NCBI RefSeq assembly: GCF_016765795.1
Contig: NZ_JAESVP010000002.1
Coordinates: 186,001 to 250,000, forward strand
Direction: 5' to 3'
DNA length: 64,000 nt
Origin: Fuscibacter oryzae
GTDB taxonomy: Bacteria > Pseudomonadota > Alphaproteobacteria > Rhodobacterales > Rhodobacteraceae
Made by a program: the position numbers and the translations under genes. Shown here piece by piece: positions 41,862 through 51,203 of this stretch; the stretch's first letter is position 1; the number at the start of each line of letters is the position of its first letter. Under the pieces are notes generated by a model. The model made no database searches, had not been told where the DNA came from, and saw only the letters and a program-made list of their open reading frames with translations.

Positions 41862-43955
41862 TTATTCAGCCGCGATCTTGATCACGGGTTCCATCTTTTC
41901 CAGAATCTCTGCCGACAGGTGGCATTTGATCTGATGGCCGCCGCCAATATCGCGCATCGGCGGCATCTCACGGTCACACAACCCCCCCGGAACCTGCGAT
42001 TTCCAGCGGCAGCGCGTCTGGAACGGGCAGCCGGGTGGCGGGTTCAGCGCCGAGGGAATATCCCCTTCCAGCACGATCCGCTTGCGCGTGATATGGGTGT
42101 CGGCGATGGGAACGGCCGACAACAGTGCCTCGGTATAGGGGTGATAGGGCGGGGCAAAGACCTGATCGGTCGTACCGGTTTCCACCACATGGCCCAGATA
42201 CATCACCAGCACCCGATCCGACAGGTAACGCACGATGGAAAGATCGTGGGAAATGAACAGAAGCGTCGTCTTGTTCTCGCGCTGAATGTCCATCAACAGA
42301 TCGGTGACGGCGGCCTGTACCGACACGTCCAAGGCCGAAACGGGTTCATCCGCCACCACCACCTTGGCACCACCGGCAAAGGCCCGAGCGATGCCCACCC
42401 GCTGCTTTTGCCCGCCCGACAATTGCCGTGGCATCCGTTCGGCAAAGGCGCGCGGCAGTTTGACCAGATCCAGCAGTTCCAGCATCCGGTTGTGACGGTC
42501 TTGATCCGAATTGCCGAACTTGAAAATCTCCAGCGCGCGTATGATCTGACGGCCCACGTTCATCGACGGGTTCAGCGTGTCGAACGGGTTCTGGAACACC
42601 ATCTGCACCCGGCTGACGGTATCGGTGTTGCGCTTTTGAATGGGCGTTGACTGCACATTCTCGTCAAACAGCATGATCGAGCCGGAGGTCGCGGTTTCCA
42701 GCCCCATCAGCACCTTGGCAAAGGTGGACTTGCCGCAGCCGCTCTCGCCCACGATGGCCAGCGTTTCGCCTTCATGCGCCTCGAAGCTTAGCGTTTCGTT
42801 GGCCTTGACCACCTTTTTGCTGCCGCCGCCAAAGGCACCGGAAGACACCGAGTAATACTTTTTCAGATCGTCCATCTTCAGAACAACCTTGCCAATCGGC
42901 GTCTTGACCTTGGCAACGCGGGCAGCGGGTGGTGCGGTCCAGTCGATCTCGGCCCATTTCAGACAGCGAGAGCCGTGGCGGTCGCTGTCGGGTACCGCAG
43001 ACATCGGAATGTCGGCGGCATCGCAGCGGCCCTTTTCAAAGTAATCGCAGCGCGGGCCAAAATTGCAGCCCGGCGGGCGTTCATGCGGCAAGGGAAAGTT
43101 GCCGGGAATGGAAATCAGCGGGCGGGAATTCTTGTCGGCCCCCGGCAGCGGGATGGAACGGAACAGCGCCTGCGTATAGGGATGGCGCATCTTGTCGAAC
43201 ACTTCGGTGACGTTGCCGGTTTCCACCGCCTCACCGGAATACATCACGCAGATGCGGTCGCAGACATCCATCACCAGCCCAAGGTTGTGGCTGATGAACA
43301 GCATCGAAGTGCCGTATTTCTCGCCCAGATCCTTGACCAGATCGACGATCCCCGCCTCGACCGTCACGTCCAGCGCGGTGGTGGGTTCGTCCAGAATCAG
43401 CAGGGCGGGCTTTGACATCAGCGCCATCGCAATGACGATGCGCTGTTGCTGACCACCCGAAAGCTGGTGCGGATAGCTGCCAAGGATGCGGTCGGGGTCG
43501 GGCAGGCGCACATCGGCCACGATCTGGCGCGCCAGCTTCCACGCGGCGTCGCGCCCCATGCCTTCGTGGATCATCGGCACTTCTGCCAATTGCGCACCGA
43601 TTTTCATCGCCGGGTTCAGCGAGGCCATCGGTTCCTGATAGATCATGGCGATTTCGCTGCCGCGGATGTGGCGCAGCTCTTCATCGCTCATCGTGGTCAG
43701 GTCGCGGCCCTTGAACAGGATGCGGCCCCCGGTGATGCGGCCGTTCTTGCCCAGATCGCGCATGACGGCCAGCGCCACGGTGGATTTGCCGCAGCCGCTT
43801 TCGCCGACAAGGCCCATCGCCTCGCCGGCCCGCACGGTGCAGGAAAAATCCATCACTGCGGGAATTTCGCGCATCCGCGTGAAAAAGCTGATTGAAAGGT
43901 TGTCGATCTGGAGGATCGGGGTTGAAGGATCCCAGTCGGTGATCTTGTCAGACAT
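41862..43955 (-). CDS. Peptide-type ABC transporter, fused double ATPase (DppD-DppF)
   Basis: 697 residues with two complete ATPase modules. Module 1 (about 10-335): Walker A GESGCGKST, signature LSGGQQQR, Walker B ALLILDEPTTALD. Module 2 (about 360-690): Walker A GESGCGKST, LSGGQKQR, VVVADEPVSALD. Each ends in the oligopeptide-transporter C-terminal motif (PPGCNFGPRCDYF and PPGCPFQTRC) with cysteines that in some homologues bind an iron-sulphur cluster. The chosen ATG gives the start MSDKITDWDPS; a longer frame reads through the repeat region. It energises the two permeases upstream. Confidence 0.96.
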   Translation of the reverse strand: MSDKITDWDPSTPILQIDNLSISFFTRMREIPAVMDFSCTVRAGEAMGLVGESGCGKSTVALAVMRDLGKNGRITGGRILFKGRDLTTMSDEELRHIRGSEIAMIYQEPMASLNPAMKIGAQLAEVPMIHEGMGRDAAWKLARQIVADVRLPDPDRILGSYPHQLSGGQQQRIVIAMALMSKPALLILDEPTTALDVTVEAGIVDLVKDLGEKYGTSMLFISHNLGLVMDVCDRICVMYSGEAVETGNVTEVFDKMRHPYTQALFRSIPLPGADKNSRPLISIPGNFPLPHERPPGCNFGPRCDYFEKGRCDAADIPMSAVPDSDRHGSRCLKWAEIDWTAPPAARVAKVKTPIGKVVLKMDDLKKYYSVSSGAFGGGSKKVVKANETLSFEAHEGETLAIVGESGCGKSTFAKVLMGLETATSGSIMLFDENVQSTPIQKRNTDTVSRVQMVFQNPFDTLNPSMNVGRQIIRALEIFKFGNSDQDRHNRMLELLDLVKLPRAFAERMPRQLSGGQKQRVGIARAFAGGAKVVVADEPVSALDVSVQAAVTDLLMDIQRENKTTLLFISHDLSIVRYLSDRVLVMYLGHVVETGTTDQVFAPPYHPYTEALLSAVPIADTHITRKRIVLEGDIPSALNPPPGCPFQTRCRWKSQVPGGLCDREMPPMRDIGGGHQIKCHLSAEILEKMEPVIKIAAE

Positions 43956-43984
43956 GGCGTGCCTCGTTCTGGCTGGCGTCGGGA

Positions 43985-44035
43985 CCGGGGGTTTCACACC
44001 CCCGGACCCCCGTGGGATATTTATGGACAGATGAT
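43985..44035 (-). repeat. 51-bp hairpin repeat, copy B
   Basis: Same 51-bp element as at 23205-23255 but on the opposite strand; one base differs (GTCCATAA for GTTCATAA). It lies between the permease stop and the ATPase start inside the peptide-ABC operon. Confidence 0.9.
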
Positions 44036-44051
44036 GGGATGCGGGGGCGCA

Positions 44052-45215
44052 TCAGTCGCGCAGGCTTTCTTCGCGCAAGCCATCGGCCAGAAGGTTCAGG
44101 CCAAGGACCAGGCTCATCAGCGCCAGCGCGGGAACGAGGGCGGGATGCGGGAACAGGTTCAACAGCTTGCGGCCATCATCGATGGTCGAACCCCAGTCGG
44201 GGCTTTCTGGGCTGACGCCAAGGCCGAAGAAGCCCAAGGTGCCCAGAAGGATGGTGGTGTAGCCGATCCGCAGGCAGCTATCGACGATCAGCGGGCCGCG
44301 CGCGTTGGGCAAAATCTCCCACAGCATGATGTACCATGGGCCTTCACCACGGGTCTGGCCCGCCGCCACATAATCGCGTGCCTTGATGTCCATCACCATG
44401 CCCCGCACGATGCGGAACACGCCGGGCGAGTTGACGAACACCACCGAGACGAAGACGTTCAGCAGGTTCGGGTCCATGTGCCAGACGCCCAGCGGGTCTT
44501 TGTCGAAGGCCAGGCCGATATAGGCCCAGAAGCCGATGACCAGCACGATACCGACGTAAAGGTTCCGGCGCGCGGGCACCATGAAATAGCGGCTGTTGAA
44601 GAGCACCACCACGAACAGGATCGGGAACAGGAACAGCACGGCCGCCAGATAGGTAGGAATGCCGGTCTGGACGATCTCTGGTGTCACCAGCAGGTAGAAC
44701 AGCAGGATCACCGGGAAGGCCAGCACGAGGTTGGCGATGAAGGACAACACCGTATCCAGGCGCCCACCGAAGTAACCGGCAGGCAGGCCAAGGGTGATGC
44801 CCACCATGAAGGCGAACAGCGTTGCCGCCGGTGCAATCACCAGCACCTCGCGCGCGCCCATCACCATGCGGCTAAAGACGTCGCGGGCGCCGTTGTCGCC
44901 GCCCAGAAGGTAATATTGATAGGCCTCGGGCGGAACGCCCTTGGCCGGGCTGCCGGGCAGGGCGTTCTTCATGCCCGACAGAACCTTGAGCGGGTCGTGG
45001 GTGATGATCGCATTGGCAAAGATCGCGGTGAAGATCCAGAACAGCACGATGCCAAAGCCGACCATGCCGACCGGACTGTCATACAGTTTGCCGTAAAGGC
45101 CGAGGTGCCGCTTGTAGCGGACCGACAGAAGGAAGGTGGCAACCATCGCGATCCAGACCGGCCAGAACCGCGCAACGGAATGGGCAAAGATCGAGCCCCA
45201 GGAAAGTGCGTCCAT
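44052..45215 (-). CDS. Peptide-type ABC transporter permease (DppC type)
   Basis: 387 residues with six core membrane helices preceded by an extended N-terminus that adds one helix (FWPVWIAMVATFLLSV). The binding-protein-dependent transport signature is in the cytoplasmic loop around AAGQTRGEGPWYIMLWEILPNARGPLIV. The periplasmic loop after helix 1 (DPLKVLSGMKNALPGSPAKGVPPEAYQYYLLGGDNGARDVFSRM) is the DppC 'GTDxxGRDVxSR' region in modified form. It is spaced 10 bases from the DppB-type gene. Confidence 0.93.
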   Translation of the reverse strand: MDALSWGSIFAHSVARFWPVWIAMVATFLLSVRYKRHLGLYGKLYDSPVGMVGFGIVLFWIFTAIFANAIITHDPLKVLSGMKNALPGSPAKGVPPEAYQYYLLGGDNGARDVFSRMVMGAREVLVIAPAATLFAFMVGITLGLPAGYFGGRLDTVLSFIANLVLAFPVILLFYLLVTPEIVQTGIPTYLAAVLFLFPILFVVVLFNSRYFMVPARRNLYVGIVLVIGFWAYIGLAFDKDPLGVWHMDPNLLNVFVSVVFVNSPGVFRIVRGMVMDIKARDYVAAGQTRGEGPWYIMLWEILPNARGPLIVDSCLRIGYTTILLGTLGFFGLGVSPESPDWGSTIDDGRKLLNLFPHPALVPALALMSLVLGLNLLADGLREESLRD

Positions 45216-45225
45216 GATCTTGTCC

Positions 45226-46311
45226 TTACGCCAGGCGGATGCGGGGGTTCAGGAAGACATAGCCCACATCGGAAATGAGCTGCGTCACCAGAACCACGAA
45301 GACCGCCACGACCGAACAGGCCAGCAGCAGGTTGATGTCGTTGTTGCCTGCGGCCTGAACCAGTGTCCAGCCGAAGCCCTTGTAATTGAACAGGGTTTCC
45401 ACAATCACCACGCCGTTCAACAGCCAGGGGAATTGCAGCATGATCACTGTAAAGGGCGCGATCAGCGCGTTGCGCAGCGCGTGCTTCATCACCACCTGGC
45501 GGAAGCTGACGCCTTTCAGGCGCGCGGTACGGATGTACTGTTGCGTCATCACCTCGGTCATCGAGGCGCGGGTCATCCGGGCGATATACCCGATGCCGTA
45601 AAGCGCAATGGTCATCACTGGCAGGGTAAAGTTGCGCCAGGTGATATCATCCATCGCCGATGTGGCGGTGCCCTGAAACAGCGTCTTTTCGGTGATCCAG
45701 CCCCAGTCATGCAGATGCGGCGAGATGCCGACCGTGGCCGAGGCGAACAGCGCCACAAAGATCACGCCAGACACATATTCGGGGGTCGCCGTCGTCACGA
45801 TGGCCAGTGTCGAGAGGATGCGGTCAAGCCGCGTCCCTTCCCGCATCCCCGACAGAACGCCCAAAAGCAGCGCGGTCGGCACCATCACCACCATCACCGC
45901 CAGCATCAGCCAGCCGGTATGGCCAAGCGAGCGGCCCAGAACCGTGGTGACCGGCACCTTGGCAAAGGTGGAATAACCCCAGTTGCCTTGCAGGATCCCG
46001 CAATAGGTTGCCGCCTGCGCCGGATCGGACCCATCTACGATGCAGCGGCCCCGCGTGACCCCCTTGTCATCGGTGCGCACCCAGCCCGGCACCACACCCA
46101 GCCATTCGCCATAGCGCTTCAGCATCGGGCCGCCATGACCGTTGTTCACGATCCAGCTTGCGATGGCATCATCGCTCATTCTGACCGAGCCTTCGCTGCG
46201 GGCAAGTTTTTCGAGGTTTGGTTGCAGGTTGGTCAGGCAGAACACTGCGAAGGTCAGCACAAAGGCTGTCAACAGCATCAGACCCAACCGGCGCAGGACA
46301 AAGGGAAACAT
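45226..46311 (-). CDS. Peptide-type ABC transporter permease (DppB type)
   Basis: 361 residues. The first helix (FVLRRLGLMLLTAFVLTFAVFCLTNLQP) and the signature loop RTARLKGVSFRQVVMKHALRNALIAPFTV are those of DppB/OppB. A periplasmic insert of about 90 residues sits after the first helix (NNGHGGPMLKRYGEWLGVVPGW and beyond), as in the peptide/nickel group. The ATG at 46311 is preferred over longer in-frame starts because it begins with the family N-terminus. Confidence 0.94.
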   Translation of the reverse strand: MFPFVLRRLGLMLLTAFVLTFAVFCLTNLQPNLEKLARSEGSVRMSDDAIASWIVNNGHGGPMLKRYGEWLGVVPGWVRTDDKGVTRGRCIVDGSDPAQAATYCGILQGNWGYSTFAKVPVTTVLGRSLGHTGWLMLAVMVVMVPTALLLGVLSGMREGTRLDRILSTLAIVTTATPEYVSGVIFVALFASATVGISPHLHDWGWITEKTLFQGTATSAMDDITWRNFTLPVMTIALYGIGYIARMTRASMTEVMTQQYIRTARLKGVSFRQVVMKHALRNALIAPFTVIMLQFPWLLNGVVIVETLFNYKGFGWTLVQAAGNNDINLLLACSVVAVFVVLVTQLISDVGYVFLNPRIRLA

Positions 46312-46387
46312 GGCAGACCTACTTTCGCGGAATGGCCAAAATTGCGCGGTCAAGGCAAGGCCGACCACGGTGCAGAAGAGTGAAAAA

Positions 46388-46415
46388 GGGGCGCCCGAAA
46401 AGGTGCGGGCGCCCC
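46388..46415 (-). terminator. Hairpin with T-run between binding-protein gene and permease genes
   Basis: Perfect 10-bp stem (GGGGCGCCCG / CGGGCGCCCC) with an 8-base loop. Read on the minus strand it is followed by TTTTT. It starts 16 bases after the binding-protein stop and lies before the permease genes of the same transporter. It probably acts as a partial terminator or mRNA end-protector giving more binding protein than permease. Confidence 0.85.
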
Positions 46416-46430
46416 CTCTGTCAGGTCAGA

Positions 46431-48065
46431 TCAGGCGATCGACCATTTGTAGTGGTGATGTTCGAAGGACGGGTGCATTTCCACCTTCACGCCTTCCTTG
46501 GCGTGACGGAACAGCGACCGCCAGTAAGGCTGAATGATATAGCCTTCGTCCTGCAAGATCGTCTCCAGCGTCACCATCACTTCGCGCCGCGCATCGGCAT
46601 TGTCCAGGGACAGCGCTTTGGTCATTGCCGCGTCGAAATCGGCATTGGCCATGCCGGTCTCATTCCACGAACCCGTCGAGGTATAGGCCAGCGACATGTT
46701 CTGCACCGCCAGCGGGCGGTGGTTCCAGGTGGTCGAGGAGAACGGATACTTCTGCCAATCGTTCCAGAAGGTAGAGCCCGGCATCACGGTGCGCTTGATC
46801 TTGGCGCCCGCATCGCGAAGCTGCGAAGCAACCGCATCGGTGGTCGAGGCTTCGAACCCGTCATCCAGCGAGATGATTTCCAACTCGGCATCCGCCAGGC
46901 CCGCCGCTTCCAGCGCGGGCTTCAGCCCTGCCGGATCAATGGTTTGCGCCGGGATCTTGGCATACTCCGGGTGGATCGGGCAGGCATGGTGGTTTTCTGC
47001 CGTGGTGCCCAGGTTGTTATACCCCAGTTCCAGCACGACCTTGGGGTCAACCGCCTTCTGAATCGCCTGACGAACCGACTTTTCCTTATACAGATCGCCG
47101 TTGGCAGAGTTCATCCGCACCACGATGGTCGAAGCGGTCACCGCCTCCAGCTTTTGCCAGCCGATATCGTCAAGCTGGCTGATCTGGTCGCCGGTGGTTT
47201 CATAGTTGCAGTCGATCTCGTCCGAGGCAGCAAGGCTGACCATGGTCGAGGGGTCGGTGCCGAAGTCCACATAGTGGATTTCGTCCAGCGGTGCGGTGCC
47301 GCCCCACCAGGTGTGGTTCGGCGCACGCACCAGAATGGCGCGCTGACCGGCGATGACCTCTTTCGGCACATAGGGGCCGGTGCCGATGGCATTGGTCGAA
47401 GGGTCCGACCCGTCGGCCAGCGACGAATGCACCACCGCAGCCGGATAGTCGGCCAGATTCGGCACCACGGCGATGTCAGACTGGGTCATCTTCAGTTGCA
47501 CGGTATAGTCGTCAACCTTGGTGACAGCCCCGTCGCGCACGGTTTTCTTCTCGGCATCGACCAGACCGGGGAAGCGCGACGCCATGGCGTTGCCTTCGAC
47601 CGAGCCGTCGCACCAGCGGGTGAACATACGCACCACGTCATCGGCGTTGAAGGCGTCGCCGTTGTTCCACTTGACGCCCTGACGCACCTTGAGGGTGTAT
47701 TCGGTGGCGTCGGCATTGGCTTCCCAGCTTTCCAGCAGACGGCCTTCGAAAGTGGCATCGGCGTTGTACTGGATCAGGTATTCCAGCCAGCCACGATAGA
47801 TGTTGGCAATCTGCGGCCAATCGGCCGTGCGCGGGTCTTTCTGAGCCTTTACTTCCATGGCGCAACGCACCACGCCACCCACTTTGGCTTCTTGTGCCTT
47901 GACCGGAGCCGACAGGCCCAGAAGGCCATAGGCCGCCGCCGCCGAGACGCCCAGCGCAGTGGTGCGGGTCAGGAATTCACGGCGGCTCAACTTACCGGCG
48001 CGAACTTCCTCGACATACATCTGTGCGGCCGGATGCAGCACGTCATCCGTGATCATGTCCTTCAT
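46431..48065 (-). CDS. Peptide-type ABC transporter substrate-binding protein with Tat signal
   Basis: 544 residues, family 5 binding protein. The N-terminus carries a twin-arginine motif SRREFL (residues 27-32) followed by a hydrophobic stretch, so it is probably exported folded by Tat. An unusually long n-region of about 25 residues precedes it. The segments [25 protein letters not shown] and [11 protein letters not shown] are family 5 hallmarks. The ligand is a peptide or similar small molecule and cannot be named. A GGGAG ribosome binding site supports the ATG. Confidence 0.95.
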   Translation of the reverse strand: MKDMITDDVLHPAAQMYVEEVRAGKLSRREFLTRTTALGVSAAAAYGLLGLSAPVKAQEAKVGGVVRCAMEVKAQKDPRTADWPQIANIYRGWLEYLIQYNADATFEGRLLESWEANADATEYTLKVRQGVKWNNGDAFNADDVVRMFTRWCDGSVEGNAMASRFPGLVDAEKKTVRDGAVTKVDDYTVQLKMTQSDIAVVPNLADYPAAVVHSSLADGSDPSTNAIGTGPYVPKEVIAGQRAILVRAPNHTWWGGTAPLDEIHYVDFGTDPSTMVSLAASDEIDCNYETTGDQISQLDDIGWQKLEAVTASTIVVRMNSANGDLYKEKSVRQAIQKAVDPKVVLELGYNNLGTTAENHHACPIHPEYAKIPAQTIDPAGLKPALEAAGLADAELEIISLDDGFEASTTDAVASQLRDAGAKIKRTVMPGSTFWNDWQKYPFSSTTWNHRPLAVQNMSLAYTSTGSWNETGMANADFDAAMTKALSLDNADARREVMVTLETILQDEGYIIQPYWRSLFRHAKEGVKVEMHPSFEHHHYKWSIA

Positions 48066-48339
48066 TGTCGTCTCCCTGTCGGGGCGTTGCCCGGTTTTAA
48101 TTTTTCTAAGTGCCCCGTCGTTCGACCCAAAAACCGACCCCACGGCGGTTCTTCGTCAGCTTGCCCGACAGGCGCACCATACGCGATATTCGGCACGGTT
48201 TTCGTGTTAGCGTCAACGCCCGGATTCGCTGTCTGATGTGCGATTAGCGACATCATCACGGCGGAAACTCACAAATGCGAAGGCTGTGGCCGCAATCGCT
48301 GCGGCCAGCACGGCAAAGGAAATTTCTTGGGGGTTTCCG

Positions 48340-49215
48340 TCAGTTCGGACGATTCGTCGCAGGGGCGTCTTGTGTACGACGGAATGCCGAAGGCGACAGG
48401 CCGGTCAGATGCTGAAAGGCCCGCGCAAAATAGGCCGCCGAGGCAAAGCCAAGGCTGGCCCCGATATGGCCGACGGGCGTATCGGTTTCGGCCAAAAGGC
48501 GACGCGCCTCAAAGATCCGGCGGTCTTGCAGCAGGTCAATCGCCGACCGCGCGCAAGCCAAGCGGCAACAGCGCGTCAGGTGGGTGGCTGTCACACCCAG
48601 CATGGCCGCAATCTCGCCCACGCCCTTGCCCTTGCGAAACTCGGTCTCCATCAGCGCGGTATAGCGCGCGACCAGACGGCGCGCGGCGTCGGGCTGTACA
48701 GCCTCGGCGGCGCCCTTGGCCGCCTGCCGCTCCAGCCAGACGCCCAGCAGGCCCAGATGGTGCTGGGCGGCGCGGTCATGGCCGGGGGTGTCGCTGTCCA
48801 GCTCGCGCTGGATCATGTCCAGCGTCACGTTCACCTCTTGCTGGGCATGCACCTCGCGGATGCGCAGGTGCAGGGCGCGCTCTGGCAGTGTAACCGGGCA
48901 ACCGCGTCCGAAAAATACCGCCGTGCCGAAAACCTGCGGCCCAACCTCGAACCCGTGCATCACACCCGGCGGGATGTAGATCGCATTATGCGCGGTGTAG
49001 CCCCGTGTCTGGCCCGCCACGGTGATCCGGCCCTGACCCTTGGTGAACCACAAAAGGCAGCCTTCGGACAGGCTGCGCATCGCCTCCACCCGCCAACGCC
49101 CGCCAGCCGCCAACCGCGAGATGGCCATCAGGCGCATCTGCGTCGGGTCTTGCGGCGACATCGTGGTCAGCTTTTGCGGCAGCGATTGGGGTGAGGACAT
49201 TGCGGGGGCCTGCAT
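48340..49215 (-). CDS. AraC-family transcriptional regulator
   Basis: 291 residues. The N-terminal cupin-like sensor domain (about 30-110, with AHNAIYIPPGVMHGFEVGPQ) is followed by a C-terminal double helix-turn-helix: VGEIAAMLGVTATHLTRCCR and VGHIGASLGFASAAYFARAFQ with the ending TGLSPSAFRR. It is encoded directly upstream of, and in line with, the peptide-ABC operon across a 270-base gap, so it may control that operon. A second ATG five codons in is an alternative start. Confidence 0.93.
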   Translation of the reverse strand: MQAPAMSSPQSLPQKLTTMSPQDPTQMRLMAISRLAAGGRWRVEAMRSLSEGCLLWFTKGQGRITVAGQTRGYTAHNAIYIPPGVMHGFEVGPQVFGTAVFFGRGCPVTLPERALHLRIREVHAQQEVNVTLDMIQRELDSDTPGHDRAAQHHLGLLGVWLERQAAKGAAEAVQPDAARRLVARYTALMETEFRKGKGVGEIAAMLGVTATHLTRCCRLACARSAIDLLQDRRIFEARRLLAETDTPVGHIGASLGFASAAYFARAFQHLTGLSPSAFRRTQDAPATNRPN

Positions 49216-49286
49216 TCTTGTTCTTGGGCCCCAGATAACCCCGCAGCCACAGCCAACCCAAGCGAAAACTTCCTCGCCGCCGCATC

Positions 49287-49319
49287 TTGTCCACAGTTGT
49301 GGATCAAATCTGTGGATAA
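49287..49319. promoter_or_regulatory. Cluster of three DnaA-box-like sequences
   Basis: TTGTCCACA (49287-49295), TGTGGATCA (49298-49306) and TGTGGATAA (49311-49319) lie within 33 bases. The last is an exact reverse complement of the consensus DnaA box TTATCCACA; the others differ by one base each. The first two form the dyad TCCACA-GT-TGTGGA. The cluster lies between miaA and the AraC gene. There is no dnaA, hemE or parAB nearby, so I read it as a possible DnaA-binding regulatory or titration site rather than oriC. Confidence 0.5.
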
Positions 49320-49332
49320 CTCTGTGGGCAGT

Positions 49333-50208
49333 TCACGGAAGCGCAATTTCACGCCAGTCGCGCATCCGGGTACGGAACCAGGTGCGCTGGCGTTTGGCAT
49401 ATTGGCGGCTGGCCAGGATCGAGGCGAAGGTCGCCTCGGAAAGTGTTGATTCCCCTTGCAGATAGGAAATCAGCTCTGGCGCGCCGATGGCCTTGGCCGA
49501 AGCGTGCGCCGGGTTCCAGAACGGCAGCTCTGCCTGCACTTCTGCCAGCGCTCCGGCCTCTATCATCGCATGGAACCTGCGCGCGATTCGATCGTCCAGC
49601 CACTCCACCTTGGGGCGAATAACCCAAGGGTCGCATTGGCCCAGCGCCAGCAAGGGAGGCGGCGTCTCGTCTTGCCAATCGGCCAGCCCGCGCCCGGTGG
49701 CGCGCAGCACCTCCCAGGCGCGCTGCACCCGCGCCCCGTTGGCCCGGTCAATCCGCGCCGCGGTGCGCCCGTCCACCCCCGCCAGCAGGGCCGCCACCCC
49801 GCCCGCCGCAAAAAGTGCGTCGCCCTCCGCCCGAATGCTGGCAGGTACTGGCGGAATTTCAGCCAGCCCCTCGGTCAGCGCCCGGAAATAAAGGCCGGTT
49901 CCCCCGACAATCACCACCGGCCGGGCCAAAAGCGGCGCCACCTGCCGCAGCCATTCGCCCACCGAATAGGCCTGATCCCGCGCCACATGACCATAAAGCA
50001 CATGCGGCAGCGCTGCTTCCTCCTCAACAGAAGGCCGCGCCGTCAGAATTCGCCAGTTGGCATAAACCTGCAGTGCATCGGCATTCACGATCACCCGCCC
50101 GTCGCGCGCCGCAAGATCCATCGCCAGCGCCGACTTGCCCGAAGCCGTCGGCCCCGCCAGCAGAACCGGCGCCTCGCGGGAAATATTGTTCAGAACGCTG
50201 CTTATCAT
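49333..50208 (-). CDS. miaA: tRNA dimethylallyltransferase
   Basis: 291 residues. It transfers a dimethylallyl group to N6 of A37 in tRNAs reading UNN codons. The P-loop LAGPTASGKSALAMDLA, then VNADALQVYANWRILTARPS, the VVIVGGTGLYFRAL segment and a C-terminal RQYAKRQRTWFRTR are the MiaA signature. The start codon (ATG at 50208) lies inside the outer end of hairpin-repeat copy C, so the repeat forms the whole leader of this gene. Confidence 0.96.
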   Translation of the reverse strand: MISSVLNNISREAPVLLAGPTASGKSALAMDLAARDGRVIVNADALQVYANWRILTARPSVEEEAALPHVLYGHVARDQAYSVGEWLRQVAPLLARPVVIVGGTGLYFRALTEGLAEIPPVPASIRAEGDALFAAGGVAALLAGVDGRTAARIDRANGARVQRAWEVLRATGRGLADWQDETPPPLLALGQCDPWVIRPKVEWLDDRIARRFHAMIEAGALAEVQAELPFWNPAHASAKAIGAPELISYLQGESTLSEATFASILASRQYAKRQRTWFRTRMRDWREIALP

Positions 50209-50254
50209 CTGTTCATAAATATCCCACGGGGGTGCGGGGGTGTGAAACCCCCGC
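50204..50254 (+). repeat. 51-bp hairpin repeat, copy C
   Basis: Third copy of the element at 23205-23255, same strand. Two positions near the hairpin differ (CGGGGGTG for CCGGGGG at the start of the stem and its matching end), so the stem is kept. It overlaps the first codon of miaA and lies in the divergent spacer with pyrH. Confidence 0.88.
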
Positions 50255-50341
50255 TCTGTCGTTTGTGACAGGTTGAACCCGCCGCCGTTTTGCGACATTT
50301 TGCGCCACAGTCAAATTCCAAAACGAAATGCGGGGGCGCCC

Positions 50342-51076
50342 ATGTCGAATTCCACCACCGGGTCGGGGGTCAAATACAGCCGCGTGATGCTGAAGATCTC
50401 TGGCGAGGCGCTGATGGGCGATCAGGGCTTTGGCCTCCATCCGCCCACCGTTGCCCGCATCGCGCAAGAGATCAAATCGGTCCATGATCTGGGGGTCGAG
50501 ATCTGTCTGGTGATCGGCGGCGGCAACATTTTTCGCGGACTTGCCGGGTCTGCCCAAGGGATGGAGCGGACCACCGCCGATTACATGGGGATGCTTGCCA
50601 CGGTGATGAACGCCCTTGCCATGCAATCCGCACTGGAAGGGATAGGTGTCTTTACCCGTGTGATCAGCGCCATTCCGATGGATCAGGTCTGCGAGCCCTA
50701 CATTCGCCGCCGCGCCGTGCGCCATCTTGAAAAGAAACGGGTCTGCATTTTTGCCGCCGGCACCGGCAACCCCTATTTCACCACCGATACCGCTGCGACC
50801 CTGCGCGCCAATGAAATGGCCTGTCAGGCGATTTTCAAGGGCACCAAGGTTGATGGGGTTTATGACAAAGACCCCAAGAAATTCCCCGATGCCAAGCGCT
50901 ATGAAACCGTTAGCTATGACGAATGTCTGGCGAAACATCTGGGGGTGATGGATGCCTCGGCCATTGCGCTTGCGCGCGACAACAGCCTGCCGATCATCGT
51001 CTTTTCGCTGGATGAACCGGGCGGCTTCCGGGGCATTCTGGCCGGGCAGGGCACTTACACCCGCGTCTCTGGCTGA
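50342..51076 (+). CDS. pyrH: UMP kinase
   Basis: 244 residues. It phosphorylates UMP to UDP. It is an amino-acid-kinase fold with [26 protein letters not shown], the [15 protein letters not shown] helix, [13 protein letters not shown] and [10 protein letters not shown]. It is the first gene of the long plus-strand envelope cluster, followed by frr as in most bacteria. The ATG at 50342 gives the family N-terminus; a longer frame runs back into the spacer. Confidence 0.98.
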   Translation: MSNSTTGSGVKYSRVMLKISGEALMGDQGFGLHPPTVARIAQEIKSVHDLGVEICLVIGGGNIFRGLAGSAQGMERTTADYMGMLATVMNALAMQSALEGIGVFTRVISAIPMDQVCEPYIRRRAVRHLEKKRVCIFAAGTGNPYFTTDTAATLRANEMACQAIFKGTKVDGVYDKDPKKFPDAKRYETVSYDECLAKHLGVMDASAIALARDNSLPIIVFSLDEPGGFRGILAGQGTYTRVSG

Positions 51077-51203
51077 TCTGTCTGCGCAAGGCCTGCACGC
51101 AAAGGCGCAGCCAACCGCTATACCTGTGCCGACATTTCCCCTATAGAACGGCAAATCACGGTGACAGGCCCCGCCCGCCGCCCGCAAAAGACCAGAGGAC
51201 CCC

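Noticed and set aside
48213-48311. 32-codon minus-strand frame with a hydrophobic stretch (FAVLAAAIAATAFAFVSF in the wider frame)
   Set aside because: No start codon with a ribosome binding site, weak G/C third-position bias, and it contains a palindrome that forces alanine-rich coding. Likely chance.
49287-49319. Chromosome origin at the DnaA-box cluster
   Set aside because: No AT-rich unwinding region and none of the usual neighbours (dnaA, hemE, parA/parB, gidA).
23205-50254. The three 51-bp repeats as CRISPR
   Set aside because: Copies are 6-20 kb apart, sit in gene spacers and are not spaced as an array; no cas genes are present.
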